From: Prionace glauca
Taxonomy: Eukaryota > Chordata > Chondrichthyes > Carcharhiniformes > Carcharhinidae
Direction: 5' to 3'
DNA length: 64,000 nt
NCBI GenBank assembly: GCA_037974335.1
Contig: CM075733.1
Coordinates: 39,955,959-40,019,958, forward strand
In this document: piece by piece, positions 11,968-23,248 of the stretch
Layout: every line of letters begins with the position of its first letter
How positions within the stretch are numbered: position 1 is the stretch's first letter
Notes under the pieces: model-generated
The model's input: the letters and a program-made list of their open reading frames with translations, nothing else
What the model was told of the DNA's origin: nothing
Databases searched by the model: none
Program-made: the position numbers and the translations under genes

Positions 11968-12744
11968 ATGGTGCCATTAGGAACTGAAGAGTATTAATAG
12001 TGGTTAAGGTAGGACAGCAGAATGTAATAAAAGGAGTACAAAAGTAAATGCCCAGTGGGAGCAATACTGAACAACAAGGAACAGTGGCTGTGTGGGGGAG
12101 GATGTACAGGTGTAGGGTTGTGTTGGGAGAAGTCAGGGGAACCGAATAAGAGAAAATAAACTCCCTCGTGTAGAAGAGTCCAAATTGAAGGAAGTGCAAG
12201 TGAATTGCTGCTTCACCTGAAAGGAGTGTTTGGGCCCTGTAACATTGAGGAGGGAGGAGGGAAAGAGGCAGGTTTTGCACTTTCTGTGATAGCACAGGGA
12301 AGTGCCATGGGAAGTGGATGAAGTGTTGGGGGTAATGGAGGAGTGGACTACGCTGTTACAAAGCGAAATGACCAGGCAGCAGACCCAGAAAATACTACAA
12401 CCACTGCAAACTGATGAATAATCCCATGTCACTTATTATACTTTCTTCTTGCAGCTCTAAACACAATGTTTCTTCACTGTTTGGACTGCTTCTGGGTGCC
12501 TAGCCTTTGTGCACATTTCCCTGGTCTCACTGAAATGAGGACCAAAGATGCAAAATCTTGTTTGTTCAGGATTACCTGTTCGGGTACATGAGTATTTGCT
12601 GTACCCAGTTTGCACTTCCAGGCTAGATCCCTAGGAAAATGCGCATCACATCGACAGCAAGTATCACATTGGGATAGGATTGCACAATGAGGCAGGTGGC
12701 ACAACAGGGCAGGAGTACTCAATGAAATCCATTTCTGCTTGGAT

Positions 12745-13135
12745 TTGAAATATGTGCTGTAATGTTCTATGTTTCTATCAAGCATGTAACATCGAAACAT
12801 AGAAAATAGGAGCACGAAGATGCTATTCGGTTCTTCGAACTTGTTTCGCCATTTATTATGATCATAGCTCAACAGTCTGATTCTGCCTTCCCTCCCACAT
12901 TCTTTGAACTCTTTAGCCCCAAGAGCTATATCTAACTCCTTCTTGAAAATATTCACTGTTTTGGCCTCCAGGCTGAGCACTCTCTGGTTGAAGAAATTTC
13001 TCCTCATCGCCGTCCTAAACTGTTTACCCTGTAGCTTCAGACCTATTTCTGGACAATCCCCCCCACCATCAGGAACATCCTTCTTGCATCTACCCTGTCT
13101 AGTCCTGTGATAATTTTATAGGTTTCTCCGAGCTG
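12745..13135 (-). mobile_element. CR1-like LINE, 3' fragment
   Basis: The minus strand carries the CR1 C-terminal region (NQRVLSLEAKTVNIFKKELD) and its 3' tail, ending in AACATTACAGCACAT around 12755. It is old and diverged. Confidence 0.7.
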
Positions 13136-13684
13136 GTAATTGGAACCTGGGTAAATTGGGTAAACAACTGCACATCTCCTTATCCCATCTGATTGAAGGG
13201 TTATGAAGAGCAGTGCAAATTAACAGTCGATAAATTCAATCCCAAATCAAGTACAGAAAGAAAATTAAATGAGGGGGAAAGAAAGATTGGATTAAAAGGG
13301 AGATTGAAAAAGTGACAAGGAAAAAGCAAGAACATGTTTGATTTACAATGTTGCATCTTAAAAATCCCAATCAATTAAAACCTGAAAGAATGAAGCTTTA
13401 TGCTTGTAATAGTTCAATTTTCACTGGCAGATGAGTTGTTCAGCTGTAATTAAAACATATCACATTGTTAAAAAAAATCCTGAAACTGACAATGACAAGA
13501 TTTAACTTTAGTTTGCATCTACTGTATATGCATAACAATTTCAGGTCATTTATTGCATTTGAATAGTGAGGCTGACAGATTTTTTAAAATGAAACTAACT
13601 GGAAAGATACAACCGAGGCAATAACTTTTGGATTTCTGTTTCATACTCCAACTCCGCTCCAACTTAATTTTCAAGTTTGCTGAT

Positions 13685-14465
13685 AATATACCACTATAAT
13701 GGGTCGGATCTCAAACAATGACGAGATGGAATACAGGGAAGAGATAAAGAATCAGGTGAACTGGTGCAATGAGATTAATGTCTCCTTCAATGTCAGTAAA
13801 ATGAAGGAAATAATCATCGACTTCAAGAAGCGTAGTGGCGGACATGCCTTTGTCTACATCATTGGTGATGATGTGGAGATAGTCGAGAGCTTCAAGTTTC
13901 TAGGTTATCAGATCACCTATAATCTGTCCTGATCCCTCCTTGCAGACACTATGTTTAAGAAAGCCTACAAACGCCTCTACTTTCTCAGAAACCAAAGGAA
14001 ATTTGAATTTGGCATGTCCACTTTGACACTTTGACTCCTCCTCCAACCAAGACTTGCCAGAAACTACAAAGGGTTGTGGACAAAGCCCAGTTCATCACGC
14101 AAACCTGCCTCCCATCCAGTGACTCTGATCTACACTTACCGCTGCCTCAGGAAAGCAGCCAGCATAACCAAGGACCCCACGCACCCTCGACATAATTATT
14201 TTCCACCTTCTTCCATTGGGAAAAAGATACAAGAGTCTGAAAACACCTTCCAACAGACTTCTTCCCTGCTGTCATCAGACTTTTGAATGGTCCTATCATA
14301 GATTAAGCTGACCTTTCTCTTTATCCTATCTGCAACTGCAACACAATATCCTGCACCCTATCCTTTCCTTCTCCCCTATGTATTCTATGGATGTTATATT
14401 TTGACTGTATGCATGCAAGAAACAATACTTTTCACTGTACCCCAATATGTATGACAATAAAAAAA
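13685..14465 (+). mobile_element. L2/Rex1-like LINE, 3' part
   Basis: The frame starting at 13699 has GRISNNDEMEYREEIKNQV, WCNEINVSFNVSKMKEI, IDFKKRSGG and ESFKFLGYQIT. This is the region after the catalytic Asp-Asp motif of an L2/Rex1-type reverse transcriptase, followed in other frames by KDPTHPRHNYF and related pieces. The element ends in TTCACTGTACCCCAATATGT...ACAATAAA. It is degraded by frame changes. The clade was judged from memory. Confidence 0.7.
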
Positions 14466-15306
14466 TCAACATCTGACATTTTCTGAAGTTGGTATAATTT
14501 TTGCACATCATAGTGAAAACTGCTATCCTCATGATTATTTTGACAGTGAAGTATGGTCCTTTAAGACATGCTAGTAATATTTTTAAAAAATGATTAAATC
14601 AGGTTGTCAGTAATGGGATGCACCAAGCGCAGGCCCAGTATAAGAAAATAAATATCCAAGGGAAAAGTAAAATTAGAAGTGTCAGATTTTTAATTGAGAT
14701 GATGTTTGTCGATCATGTGAACTGCTTCTAGGGATCCAGGAGAGTCAAATAGTAAAATCAATGTGACAATTAATGTTGCTCAGTTTTTACACAGAACTGA
14801 TAAATCCTAATGTGGTCTTCCAAGCTGCATTAAAGTAAATCCATTCTTTTATCCACACAACTCTGCCTTTTCTCTTAAACTTTCATTAACTTGGGGCAGG
14901 TAGTCCAAATAGGACTACCTATCAGTTGCAGACCTGATCTGCAATAAAATACTAGAATTAGTAGAAATGTGTTTGATTTCCCAGTGGTGAACTGCTCAGA
15001 GTTCCTGCATGCCAATGTAATAATCCTGTAGTAGCTCAGGTCAGGTGTGCATTTATTTATCCATCAATCTCCATCCCTGATAAGGTGTTTAGTGTACGAT
15101 TATCTGCTGACTTCCCCTGCACGTGCTTGCTACCAATTCTAGCAGAAAAAACACAACAATCCAGTGGCAACAGGAAATTGAGGAAATTGAAGTAACATTA
15201 AATACTTAAAAGCTCTGACTGGAAATGTTAGCTTAGTTAAATTAATCATTTATATTTAAGAGTTTATATTGCAACTGAAAGTTTAGCAGAAGAGAAGCTA
15301 CATGAC

Positions 15307-15707
15307 CATCTAAAGAAGATGTGGAGATGCTGGCGTTGGACTGGGGTAAACGCAGTAAGAAGTCTCACAACACCAAGTTAAAGTCCAACAGGCTTATTGG
15401 CAGCACTGTCTTTCGGAATTTCAAGCTCCTTCATCATGTGAGTGAGGACTTGTGTTCACAAACAGGGCATATAAAAACACAAACTCAATTTACTAGATAT
15501 CTTCTTGTAACTCTTGACTTGCCTGTAACTCGCCTCTTGACTCTGCTAGAACATGTAAAGACCAGCATTCCAACCATTATCTTGTGAATTGAGTTTGTGA
15601 ACACAAGTCCTCACGCACCTGATGAAGGAGCTTGAGACTCTGAAAGTTAGTGCTGCCAAATAAACCTGTTGGACTTTAACCCGGTGTTGTGGGGCATCTG
15701 AAAGAAG
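15307..15707. mobile_element. Penelope-derived foldback insertion with target duplication
   Basis: Between direct repeats CATCTAAAGAAG (15307-15318) and CATCTGAAAGAAG (15695-15707) lies an element starting GATGTGGAGATGCTGGCGTT. It continues AGTAAGAAGTCTCACAACACC and ends in the reverse complement of that sequence (AATAAACCTGTTGGACTTTA, ACCCGGTGTTGTG). The inner arms (GACTTGTGTTCACAAAC and its complement) also pair, imperfectly. Confidence 0.75.
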
Positions 15708-15984
15708 GCCAGACCCTGCAGAAACTGAAACTGGAATTAGATCCATATAGTATTGGTCATTAAATCGGACTAGGAGGAAGCACAGAATCCTGAGATTAGT
15801 CAGGAGTCAAGAATGCAACAGTGCCTCAGTTCATCCCCCACACCGCCCCCCACTCCCCCCCCCCGCCACTTCCCCTCCCACCCCCAGCCCACCATGGAAG
15901 ATCAATTAATAACCTACAGATTTATCATATTCCCTCTCTACAATTCACTTTTGGTCTTTGGGAAACAGCTGAAAATGAAATGAA

Positions 15985-16075
15985 TGATCACAAAATGCTG
16001 CGGATACTGAACATCTGAAATGAAAATGTCCCTGACAAATACCAGACCTGCTGAGTTTACCCAGCATTTTCTGTT
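15985..16075 (+). repeat. Unclassified repeat E fragment
   Basis: AAAATGCTGCGGATACTGAA, CATCTGAAATGAAAATG, and CAGCATTTTCTGTTTTTAC belong to the same family as 11188-11300. Confidence 0.55.
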
Positions 16076-16789
16076 TTTACTATCTATGTTTGATCACTCT
16101 GATGGTTGCCAGCGACCTGTCAACAATGTGAGAAGTTATGTATTGAGTCTCAGTGTTGCACAGTGCTCCAGACCATTCTCTGGCCAGTTTGTGCTTCAGT
16201 TTCCAAACCCAAAGCTTTCTCCTTTCCAAGTTATTTCCACACTGGTCCCCCTTGCCTACCAGCGTTATCTCCCGGCCCACTCTTTCACAGTCCACACCAA
16301 ACTGACAGTCTACTTCCTGTCTCATCAATAAAATACCTTTAACCTCGGAAAGAAAGGAAAATGATCACATAAAAAATAAGTAAATGTTTTATTTTAATAT
16401 ACATTTTACAAAATTTAAGTTTGCATGTGAACTCCTCCTATTTCTTCATGGGGATATATTAGTGCCAGTTTCCAGCTGATGTTACTTTTAACAGTTTTCC
16501 TCAATATTTATTTCACAAATCACAGTGCAAACTCCTTTCCAGATCTGTGTCCAGACCCTCCTGACTTTAATGCTTCCTCCAAGATTCCTGAGACATGAAT
16601 CCCAGCTTCCACTCTCTGAGGTCGCAGCTTTCCCGTTTGTCTCTCACTCACAAGCTGTGCATCAATCTGTGGATTACTAGTACCACTCGAAGGAATGGCT
16701 CTGAATACTAGAGCAACAGAAAGTCCACACGGTCTAGGGTGAAAATTTATTCTACCTCAAGTGCAAGCTCTGCTATGTATTGCCTTACC

Positions 16790-17285
16790 CTCCATCCTGC
16801 CTTCTCGTAAAGCAAATATGCATCGGAGATGAGAATGGTTATAGGGACAAGGAATGTGAGTTATGTAGATAGATTGGCAAAACTGGAGGTCTGTCTCTTT
16901 GGAGACGATAAGTTTAAGAGGAGATTTGATAGTAGCATTCAAAATCATGAGGGTCATGCCACAGTCGATAGAAGAAATTGCTTCCCTTGGCAGCAGGATC
17001 CAGAAATAGAAGACGTCAATTTAAGGTTAGTGTCAAATGAAGTAATGACAACATAAAGAAAACCATTTTTAAGTAGCAAGTTATTAGGATTTGAAATGCA
17101 TTGCCTGGGATTGTGGTGGAGGCAGATTCAATCGTGATTTTCAAAAGAGAATTGAACAATTATTTGAAGAGAAGAGACGTTCAGGGCCAAAGGGAAAAAG
17201 CAGGAGATGAGGACCAGGTGAGCTGGCAGAAAGATGGGCTGAATGGTTTCCTTCTGTTACTGTAATTGCTCTCTGATTCTAGAAT
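16790..17285 (+). mobile_element. CR1-like LINE, 3' fragment (old)
   Basis: The text around 16860-17250 follows the CR1 3' region in eroded form: GATAGATTGGCAAAACTGGA, TTTAAGAGGAGATTTGATAG, and the closing GATGGGCTGAATGGTTTCCT and CTGATTCTAG. No useful frame remains. Confidence 0.6.
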
Positions 17286-18084
17286 CATTTACATGTCAAT
17301 TTGAAGTTAGCAGAAATACAGATTGATGTCCATCCTTAGCAATTCAATGAACTTTCCCAAGGAGTAGCTGTGCCATACACAAAGAAAGACCCTAGGCTGT
17401 ATCTTTAGTTAATGCCCAATTAGTAGTTGGCAGTAAATTAGCTGTAAAATATCTGTCTAAGTAAAACTAGCTAGACAACTGTCATGACCATGATGCCTCT
17501 AAAGTCAAACAGTCATCAATATTCACTATCGAAGCTCACACATAACTAATGGACATGTTACTGAAGGTTGTCTTTGAAACTGTATTGCAAGAAATAGTTA
17601 ATGCTCACAGTGAGAATATTAGCAAGTCATTTTAAAAGGTAGAGAAAAAAAAGGTGTCTTTTTTTGGAATTCCATTTATGCACTTCTGTTGACAATGTGG
17701 TAAACACAGGAATTTCCATACAAGCTGGAAAACTGCACCACCCAGAGCTATTATTGTGATTTCTATCACTTATGAGGGGACAACTGAGCAGTAATTGAAC
17801 AGCAAGGGCAGTATGTGGCTCACAGTGACCACCCCTACCCAACCACCACCACCATCAACAAATCTTTCCGAAATTAGTCCCTCAATCAGGCAGAGTGTCT
17901 TTGAAGGAAGGACCTCTCTAGGAGCTCATAACAGGGTTTACTTTGCTCCCCACATAGCGAGTCCAATGCCTGTGGGCTGGATGAATACTAGTGGTGATGG
18001 GTTGAGGCTCTTAAATGAGCATGAAGGATCTCATTTGGTGGCTGGCAGGAGACTGTCCATGCCTTAACTGGGGCAAAGTTGAGA

Positions 18085-18685
18085 CGGTGGCAATGTCCCT
18101 ATTCGCCACTCTCACTCCTGATTAAATGCACTCTCTGCCACCAAACTTGCCATTGAGGAAGACACTAAGTTTGTCCATAAGATGTAATTTGTTAAGTTGA
18201 TATGAGCCATTTTGGTACAGAGGCAGCGGCAGAGACCTAATTGAAGGGAATGAAACACAGAGTTGAGGGAAACATGAGCATGGATTTGAGAAGTGCAACA
18301 TGTTCAAGGACTTGGGGAGAAAAGAGAGGTTGGAGATGGGGGGTAGTTTGCAAGGATGATGGTGAAGTCAAGGGTCCATTTTTAAGAAGAGAGTAATTGA
18401 CGGCAGATTCAAAGGTAGTTGGGACTGTACCTGAAGAGTAAGCACCTCTAAAGCAAACAACATAAAGAGCAGGAAGGGAATTTGGATGTTAGCAGTTTCG
18501 TGCAAATAGGGTAGAGGAAGGTGAATCTTGTGGACCAGATGAGCTCGGATAGGAGAGAAACTGGAGCAAGATGTCAGCTCAAGGCTGATGCAGAGGGGGA
18601 TCTTTAGAGGAAGTGTGGCTGGGTAGGCTAGTGGAAGAAAGATGGTAAAGGCAGCGGATCAGATGTTCTCAAGTTTAATGAAGAC
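18085..18685 (-). mobile_element. L2-type LINE fragment (start of reverse transcriptase)
   Basis: The minus strand reads in pieces as IPTKLLxxQIPFL, SSGTVPxxF, ITLFLKMDP and PISNLSFLPKS, the beginning of a reverse transcriptase with the NYRPISNL region. It is likely the same kind of LINE as 34309-35390, in the opposite orientation and from the other end of the enzyme. It is degraded. Confidence 0.6.
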
Positions 18686-18689
18686 AAAA

Positions 18690-18905
18690 ACCATAGAACC
18701 ATAAAGTGCAGAAAGAGGCCGTTCAGCCCATTGAGTCTGCACCGACCACAATCCCACCTAGGCCCTACCCCCATATCCCTCTAACCTAAGCATCTTAGGA
18801 CACTAAGGGGCAATTTTTTTTAGCATGGCCAATTAACCTAACCAGCACATCTTTGGACTGTGGGAGGAAACCGGATGACCCAGAGGAAACCCACGCAGAC
18901 ACGAA
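18690..18905 (-). repeat. SINE A fragment, subtype 1
   Basis: CCATAGAACCATAAAGTGCA through the CATCTTTGGACTGTGGGAGG block; it stops abruptly after CCCACGCAGACACG, so the tRNA-like head is absent. Confidence 0.8.
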
Positions 18906-19604
18906 TTCTTTGATCTTGCTACACTATTATGTCACTGAGACTGAAGTGGTTTCAATGTGTGAAACTAGTTATAATTGATTAGAAATGTAAAGATAAAAGT
19001 ATTTCACAGTAACTTTCAACTCTACTTCTTGAAAGAGATGATTATCCAATTGAAGTGAAACGCAGTGCACCACCATTTCTCCCTGGGATGTGATATTAAA
19101 TTAATCCATATATACATAAGAGATTGTAAAAGTTGAAATAATAACTTGCCACCATTCCCTGCTATTTGCATACTATGCTCTGACTCCATTAGTGTTCAGC
19201 TTAAGTGCCTTTCTGTAGTCCCTTTAGGGATCAGAACTAAAACTCAACAGAGTTTTAGCTGCAAACACTAATGACTTGTATTGTCAAGACTAAAGCAAGA
19301 TCTTGCCCCCAAGTGAGGGAGGAATTAAACAAAGTACTGCGTCCATTGTTCTGCTGAACATAACTGGGGAAAATGATATGTGTTAATAAGTGTCAGGTAA
19401 CCGGATCTTAGGTAGACTGATGATCTGTATGGAAATTGCAAATTCAATATTTAATAGTTTATAAATAATTTATAAGATATGAAAAAAATATTTTTAATTA
19501 AATGTTCAATTCAGATTCTATTTTAATTTAGAACAGGAAGTGTGAGTAACTCCCAGCAGGAGAGGCTGCAGCTGTGGAGAGAGCAGACAAGTTAGTATTT
19601 TTGG

Positions 19605-20085
19605 GTACAAATCCATCATGAGAACCGGAAGCTATTACAGATAAACAACACTGGTAGCACTGTCTGCTTTTGTGTCAGATGGTTGTGGGTTCAAGTCCAC
19701 TCCTGAAGGTTAAACATGTAATCTAAGTTGACACTTCACCTCAATTTGAGGGAGTGCTGGAGCATCTGAGATGCCATCTTTTATCTGAGATGTTAAATTG
19801 TGACTCTGTCTATCCTCTCACATGGATAGAATAGATTCCATGGCACCATTCACAGAGTAAGAAGTCTCACAACACCAGGTTAAAGTCCAACAGGTTTATT
19901 TGGTAGCAAAAACCATTCACAGAGGGACAGGAGACTATTCCCAATGACCTGGTCAATATTTATCCCTCACCCTCTGCCCAAAATAGATTTTATGGTCGTT
20001 ATGTTTTTTCAGTTAGTGGGAACTTTTTATGTGCAAATTGGCTTGTAATTTCCTTTATTACAACAGTTATGTCATCATCTCCTGT
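19605..20085 (+). repeat. tRNA-headed SINE D, interrupted by a Penelope fragment
   Basis: The head ACTGGTAGCACTGTCTGC and B box GGTTGTGGGTTCAAGTCC are followed by GAGGGAGTGCTGGAGCATCT, AGATGCCATCTTTTATCTGA, and, after the insertion at 19858-19911, GACCTGGTCAATATTTATCC, TGGGAACTTTTTATGTGCAA and ATTACAACAG. This matches a SINE family I know from sharks and other fish. The usual tail with a GCGCTATATAAATG-like end is absent. Confidence 0.75.
19858..19911 (-). mobile_element. 54-bp Penelope-like terminal fragment with target duplication
   Basis: TAAGAAGTCTCACAACACCA...TTTATTTGGTAGCAAAA is flanked on both sides by ACCATTCACAGAG (19845-19857 and 19912-19924). The inserted sequence is only the very end of the element seen at 56905-57310 and 27350-27592. 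It interrupts SINE D, so the order of events is clear. Confidence 0.8.
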
Positions 20086-20092
20086 GTGTTTA

Positions 20093-20238
20093 GATATTAA
20101 AGAGGGGATTAAGGGTTATGGGGAGAGGGCGGGAAGGTGGAACTGAGCCGCGACAGATCAGCCATGATCTTATTGAATGGCGGGGCAGGCTCGAGGGGCT
20201 AGATGGCCTACTCCTGCTCCTATTTCTTATGTTCTTAT
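20093..20238 (+). mobile_element. CR1-like LINE, 3' tail (family a)
   Basis: GGGGATTAAGGGTTATGGGG to GGGGCTAGATGGCCTACTCC and CTTATGTTCTTATG is near-identical by eye to the end of 7922-8385. It is joined at its 3' end to an inverted U2 snRNA fragment. Confidence 0.85.
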
Positions 20239-20280
20239 GAACAGATACTACACTAGATTTTAGCCAAAAGGCCGAGAAGT
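20239..20280 (-). pseudogene. U2 snRNA 5' fragment
   Basis: On the minus strand CTTCTCGGCCTTTTGGCTAA followed by AATCTAGTGTAGTATCTGTTC matches the first 45 nt or so of vertebrate U2 snRNA, with about two differences (AGATCAAG versus AAATCTAG). It stops where the LINE 3' tail begins, and nothing of the rest of U2 (branch-point region onward, Sm site) is present. Confidence 0.8.
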
Positions 20281-20350
20281 AAAGGGTTAACTTCAGAAGC
20301 GCATGATGCTGATGTAACCATGAAGCAATGACATAATCCTAAGTAACAGA

Positions 20351-20668
20351 GATCATAGAATCTCTGATGATGGCCATTCGGCCCATCTAATCTGCACCGA
20401 CAACAATCCCACCCAGGCCCCTTATCCCCATAACGTCCCGTATTTACCCCGCTAGTCTCCCTGCTGCTAAGGGTCAATTTAGTATGACCAACTCAATTAA
20501 CCCGCACATCTTTAGACAGTGGAAGAACACCAGGGCACCTGGAGGAAACAAATAAAGACACAGGAAGAATGTGCAAACTCCACACAGATAGGCACCCGAG
20601 GCTGGAATTGAACCTAGGTCCCTAGCGCTGTGAGGCAGCAGTGCTAATCATTGTGCCACCATGCTGCC
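20351..20668 (-). repeat. SINE A, near full length, subtype 1
   Basis: Antisense copy from ATCATAGAATCTCTGATGAT to the head GTGCCACCATGCTGCCCC. It includes the CACATCTTTAGACAGTGGAA block. Confidence 0.88.
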
Positions 20669-20854
20669 CCGATCTGGAGGATGGAGAAGTCCAAACTTGT
20701 GCAGAGTTCCTAAGATGTAAGAGAGCTGAAAATAAATTATAATGGTTTTAATAAACTACAGTCTTGCATAGCTTACTTAGGGAAAATAAGCCAACCCCAA
20801 AGAACCCCATCTAGACCCTAAACACAAGACAAAACAGTATGTATTGCCTGAAGG

Positions 20855-21075
20855 CAGGTTTGTGGCTCAATGTCTGCTGGTGCTCCATCCTAGGCCGTTT
20901 TTATGGCAGTTTTTGCCAGTGGTGTTTTGACAATGCTTTCTACTCTCAAGGTTAGGGCGAGGAGGCAGGTCCCAGACCTGCCTCAGCTGGAATGGGAATT
21001 GAACCCACTCTGTTGCCATTGCCCATGTTGCTACACATGGGCAATGTAACCAAGCGAGCTAACTGACTCCATTAC
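20855..21075 (-). repeat. tRNA-headed SINE, SINE C-like
   Basis: The minus strand head AGTTAGCTCGCTTGGTT (A box) is followed by a GC-poor hairpin around CCCATGTGTAGCAACATGGG, then the B box GGGTTCAATTCCCATTCC and body. It resembles 3860-4105 in its head. Confidence 0.65.
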
Positions 21076-21212
21076 AACAATAAAAATAATCAAAATAAGG
21101 GAAAAATTAAATAATAAAACCATGGTGAGACCACACAAGAAGGAAATGAAATTGTATAACTTGGAAAGCACTCAGGTTGAAAACTGCAACAATAAAATAG
21201 AAGTAACATAAG

Positions 21213-21715
21213 CGCGCGAGTTGTATGTTCTTGCTCTCGAAGGAGCGCAACAAAAGTTTACCAGGCTGATGGCTGGAATGATGTATGAGGAGAGATTGAC
21301 TAGGTTAGGATCGTTTTCACTAGAGTTCAGACAAATGAGGTGGGGGGTTGCATAAAAACTTACAAAATTCTAACAGGACAGACAGGGTAGATACAGGAAA
21401 AATGTTCCTGATGGTGGGAGTGCCCAGATTCGGGGGAGACCATTTAGGACAGAGATGAGGAGACATTTCTTCACGTAAAGAGTGGTGAGCCTGTGGAATT
21501 CATTACCACAGGAACTAGTTGATGCCAAAACATTGAATATATTCAGGAGACAGCTGGATGTAGCCCTTGGGGTGAATGGGATCAAAGGTTATGGGGAAAA
21601 AGCAGGATTAGGCTACTGAGTTGGATGATCAGCTATGATTGTGATGAATGGTGGAGCAGGTTCGAAGGGCCAAATGGCCACCTCCAGCTCCTACTTTCTA
21701 TATTTCTCTGTATTA
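21213..21715 (+). mobile_element. CR1-like LINE, 3' fragment (family e)
   Basis: GGAGCGCAACAAAAGTTTACC, TATGAGGAGAGATTGACTAG, GATGAGGAGACATTTCTTCA, and the end GGTTCGAAGGGCCAAATGGC...TTTCTATATTTCTCTGT. This is the CR1 C-terminal coding region and tail, eroded. Confidence 0.8.
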
Positions 21716-21859
21716 CAAGACACAAACATTGTGAATGTTACATGACAGAAGAGTATTGCTGAAACTGAAATGAAGAATCTACAAGACAGATATGAGACCA
21801 ACCTTGTTTTTTAATGCAGAAACTCGGGCAACATAAAGAAAATAGGAACGATAACTGAA

Positions 21860-22250
21860 TACTTCTGGGATGTGGTTGCTGAGAAGGAGATATGAAATAA
21901 CTCGAAAGGACAAAATCAGGAATCAGCACATCAGGAGATTAGTGATGGCCATGGGACCATTGAAGAAAGTAGCAGAGAAAAGGTTGAAATGGTATGGTCA
22001 TTGTCTCAGGAGATAGAGAGAGGAAATGTGGTAAAGTGAGTGAAGGAGATGGGAATGACAGGGAGGAGGAGATGTGGAAAGTCTAAGATCAGATGAAAGG
22101 ATGCAGTGGTGAGAGATGTGGAGAAAGGTGAAGAACCAGCATTGCAGTAACCCATTGTAAATTGGAAGAAGACAACAAATAGTGCATGGCTAGCTGAAAG
22201 GGTAAGGTTAGCATGATGGAAAGGCAGCAATGCCCCAGGGGCCTGGCAGA
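21860..22250 (+). mobile_element. LINE reverse transcriptase C-terminal fragment, clade uncertain
   Basis: The plus strand reads in pieces as RRYEITRKDKIRNQHIRRL and GPLKKVAEKRLKWYGHCLRR, followed by an Arg/Gly-rich stretch. This matches a widespread LINE C-terminal module (KRLxWYGHxxRR). I cannot assign the clade. Confidence 0.6.
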
Positions 22251-23248
22251 AAAAAGAAGCAGGTTAACATGAAAGAGTAGTTTGCACTCTCACTATTAGG
22301 GCAATAAACCTGTGGAATGAAGCAGCGGCCTATTAGAGCTGCTGCCCAATTTCCATTTCCATTCTTCTAACAGGCTTATGGCTGCTGCAACTTGTTCACT
22401 TTGCCAGTTTTTTGTGCTGTTCTTTTTGGCAGTCTAACCTCACCTCTTTGGCAACTCATATTTCACTATGCCTTACGTGCCTCTTAGTTCTTTATTCCCT
22501 GTTCGCTACTTGAGCAATTCAGAAGCTATTTCATTTCTTTTCCTGTGCCTGTGTGCTTACATTTTTAATTCTTCCAACTTTCCTTTGCTTTGTTCCCTTT
22601 GAAATGCTTCTTATCTGTAGTAGATCTCTGGTAGGAACATATTCTTCTGCTTCATTTAGGCTTATGGCTAAAGCAGATTCTGGTCCAGTTTTGCCAAGTG
22701 AGGGGACTCCAGGCAATCCCAAGTTGATGCTATCAGAAGAAAGACCAGATATAAAAGGGCTTCTTGCCCAATTTCCCCTCCTCACCACACAGCAAAGTAG
22801 AAAAGCTACATCCATGTCTCTTAAGCAAGAGCTTTATTATTTTGAGGAAATTTTGGGGGAGTGGGAATAATTAGGTAGTCCTTGCAATGAGCCAGCCCAG
22901 GAATAAAAGGACGAATGGCTTCCACCTTCACTATATCACTATGACTTTTACCTTTTCATCACGGAAGAGTCATATTTGTGAGCAAGGAAGGCCGTTGCAT
23001 AATGACCAGGACCATCCTTGGCTTGTGATAGCTAACCATATAAAACAAAAGATCTTAAATTTCATTCTGAGTTTGTGCCAATTTAATTGGCACAATTGTG
23101 GTATCAAAATTGAATTCAATGATAATGAGTTGTATAATAATCTTGTCAAGGTTAGTCTTCCATCATCACACTCTACTTATAACATGTTTAGAGTACCACT
23201 TCTGCGGTTACAGTGTACAGATCAGAGTCCCGGAATTCTTTGACTGCC

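Noticed and set aside
11756-12295. Minus-strand ORF of 179 codons
   Set aside because: The C-terminal third is SINE A in an arbitrary frame and the rest has no recognisable features.
22887-23243. Plus-strand ORF of 118 codons
   Set aside because: No known motif, no splice or promoter context, and composition is that of the surrounding intron; left unannotated.
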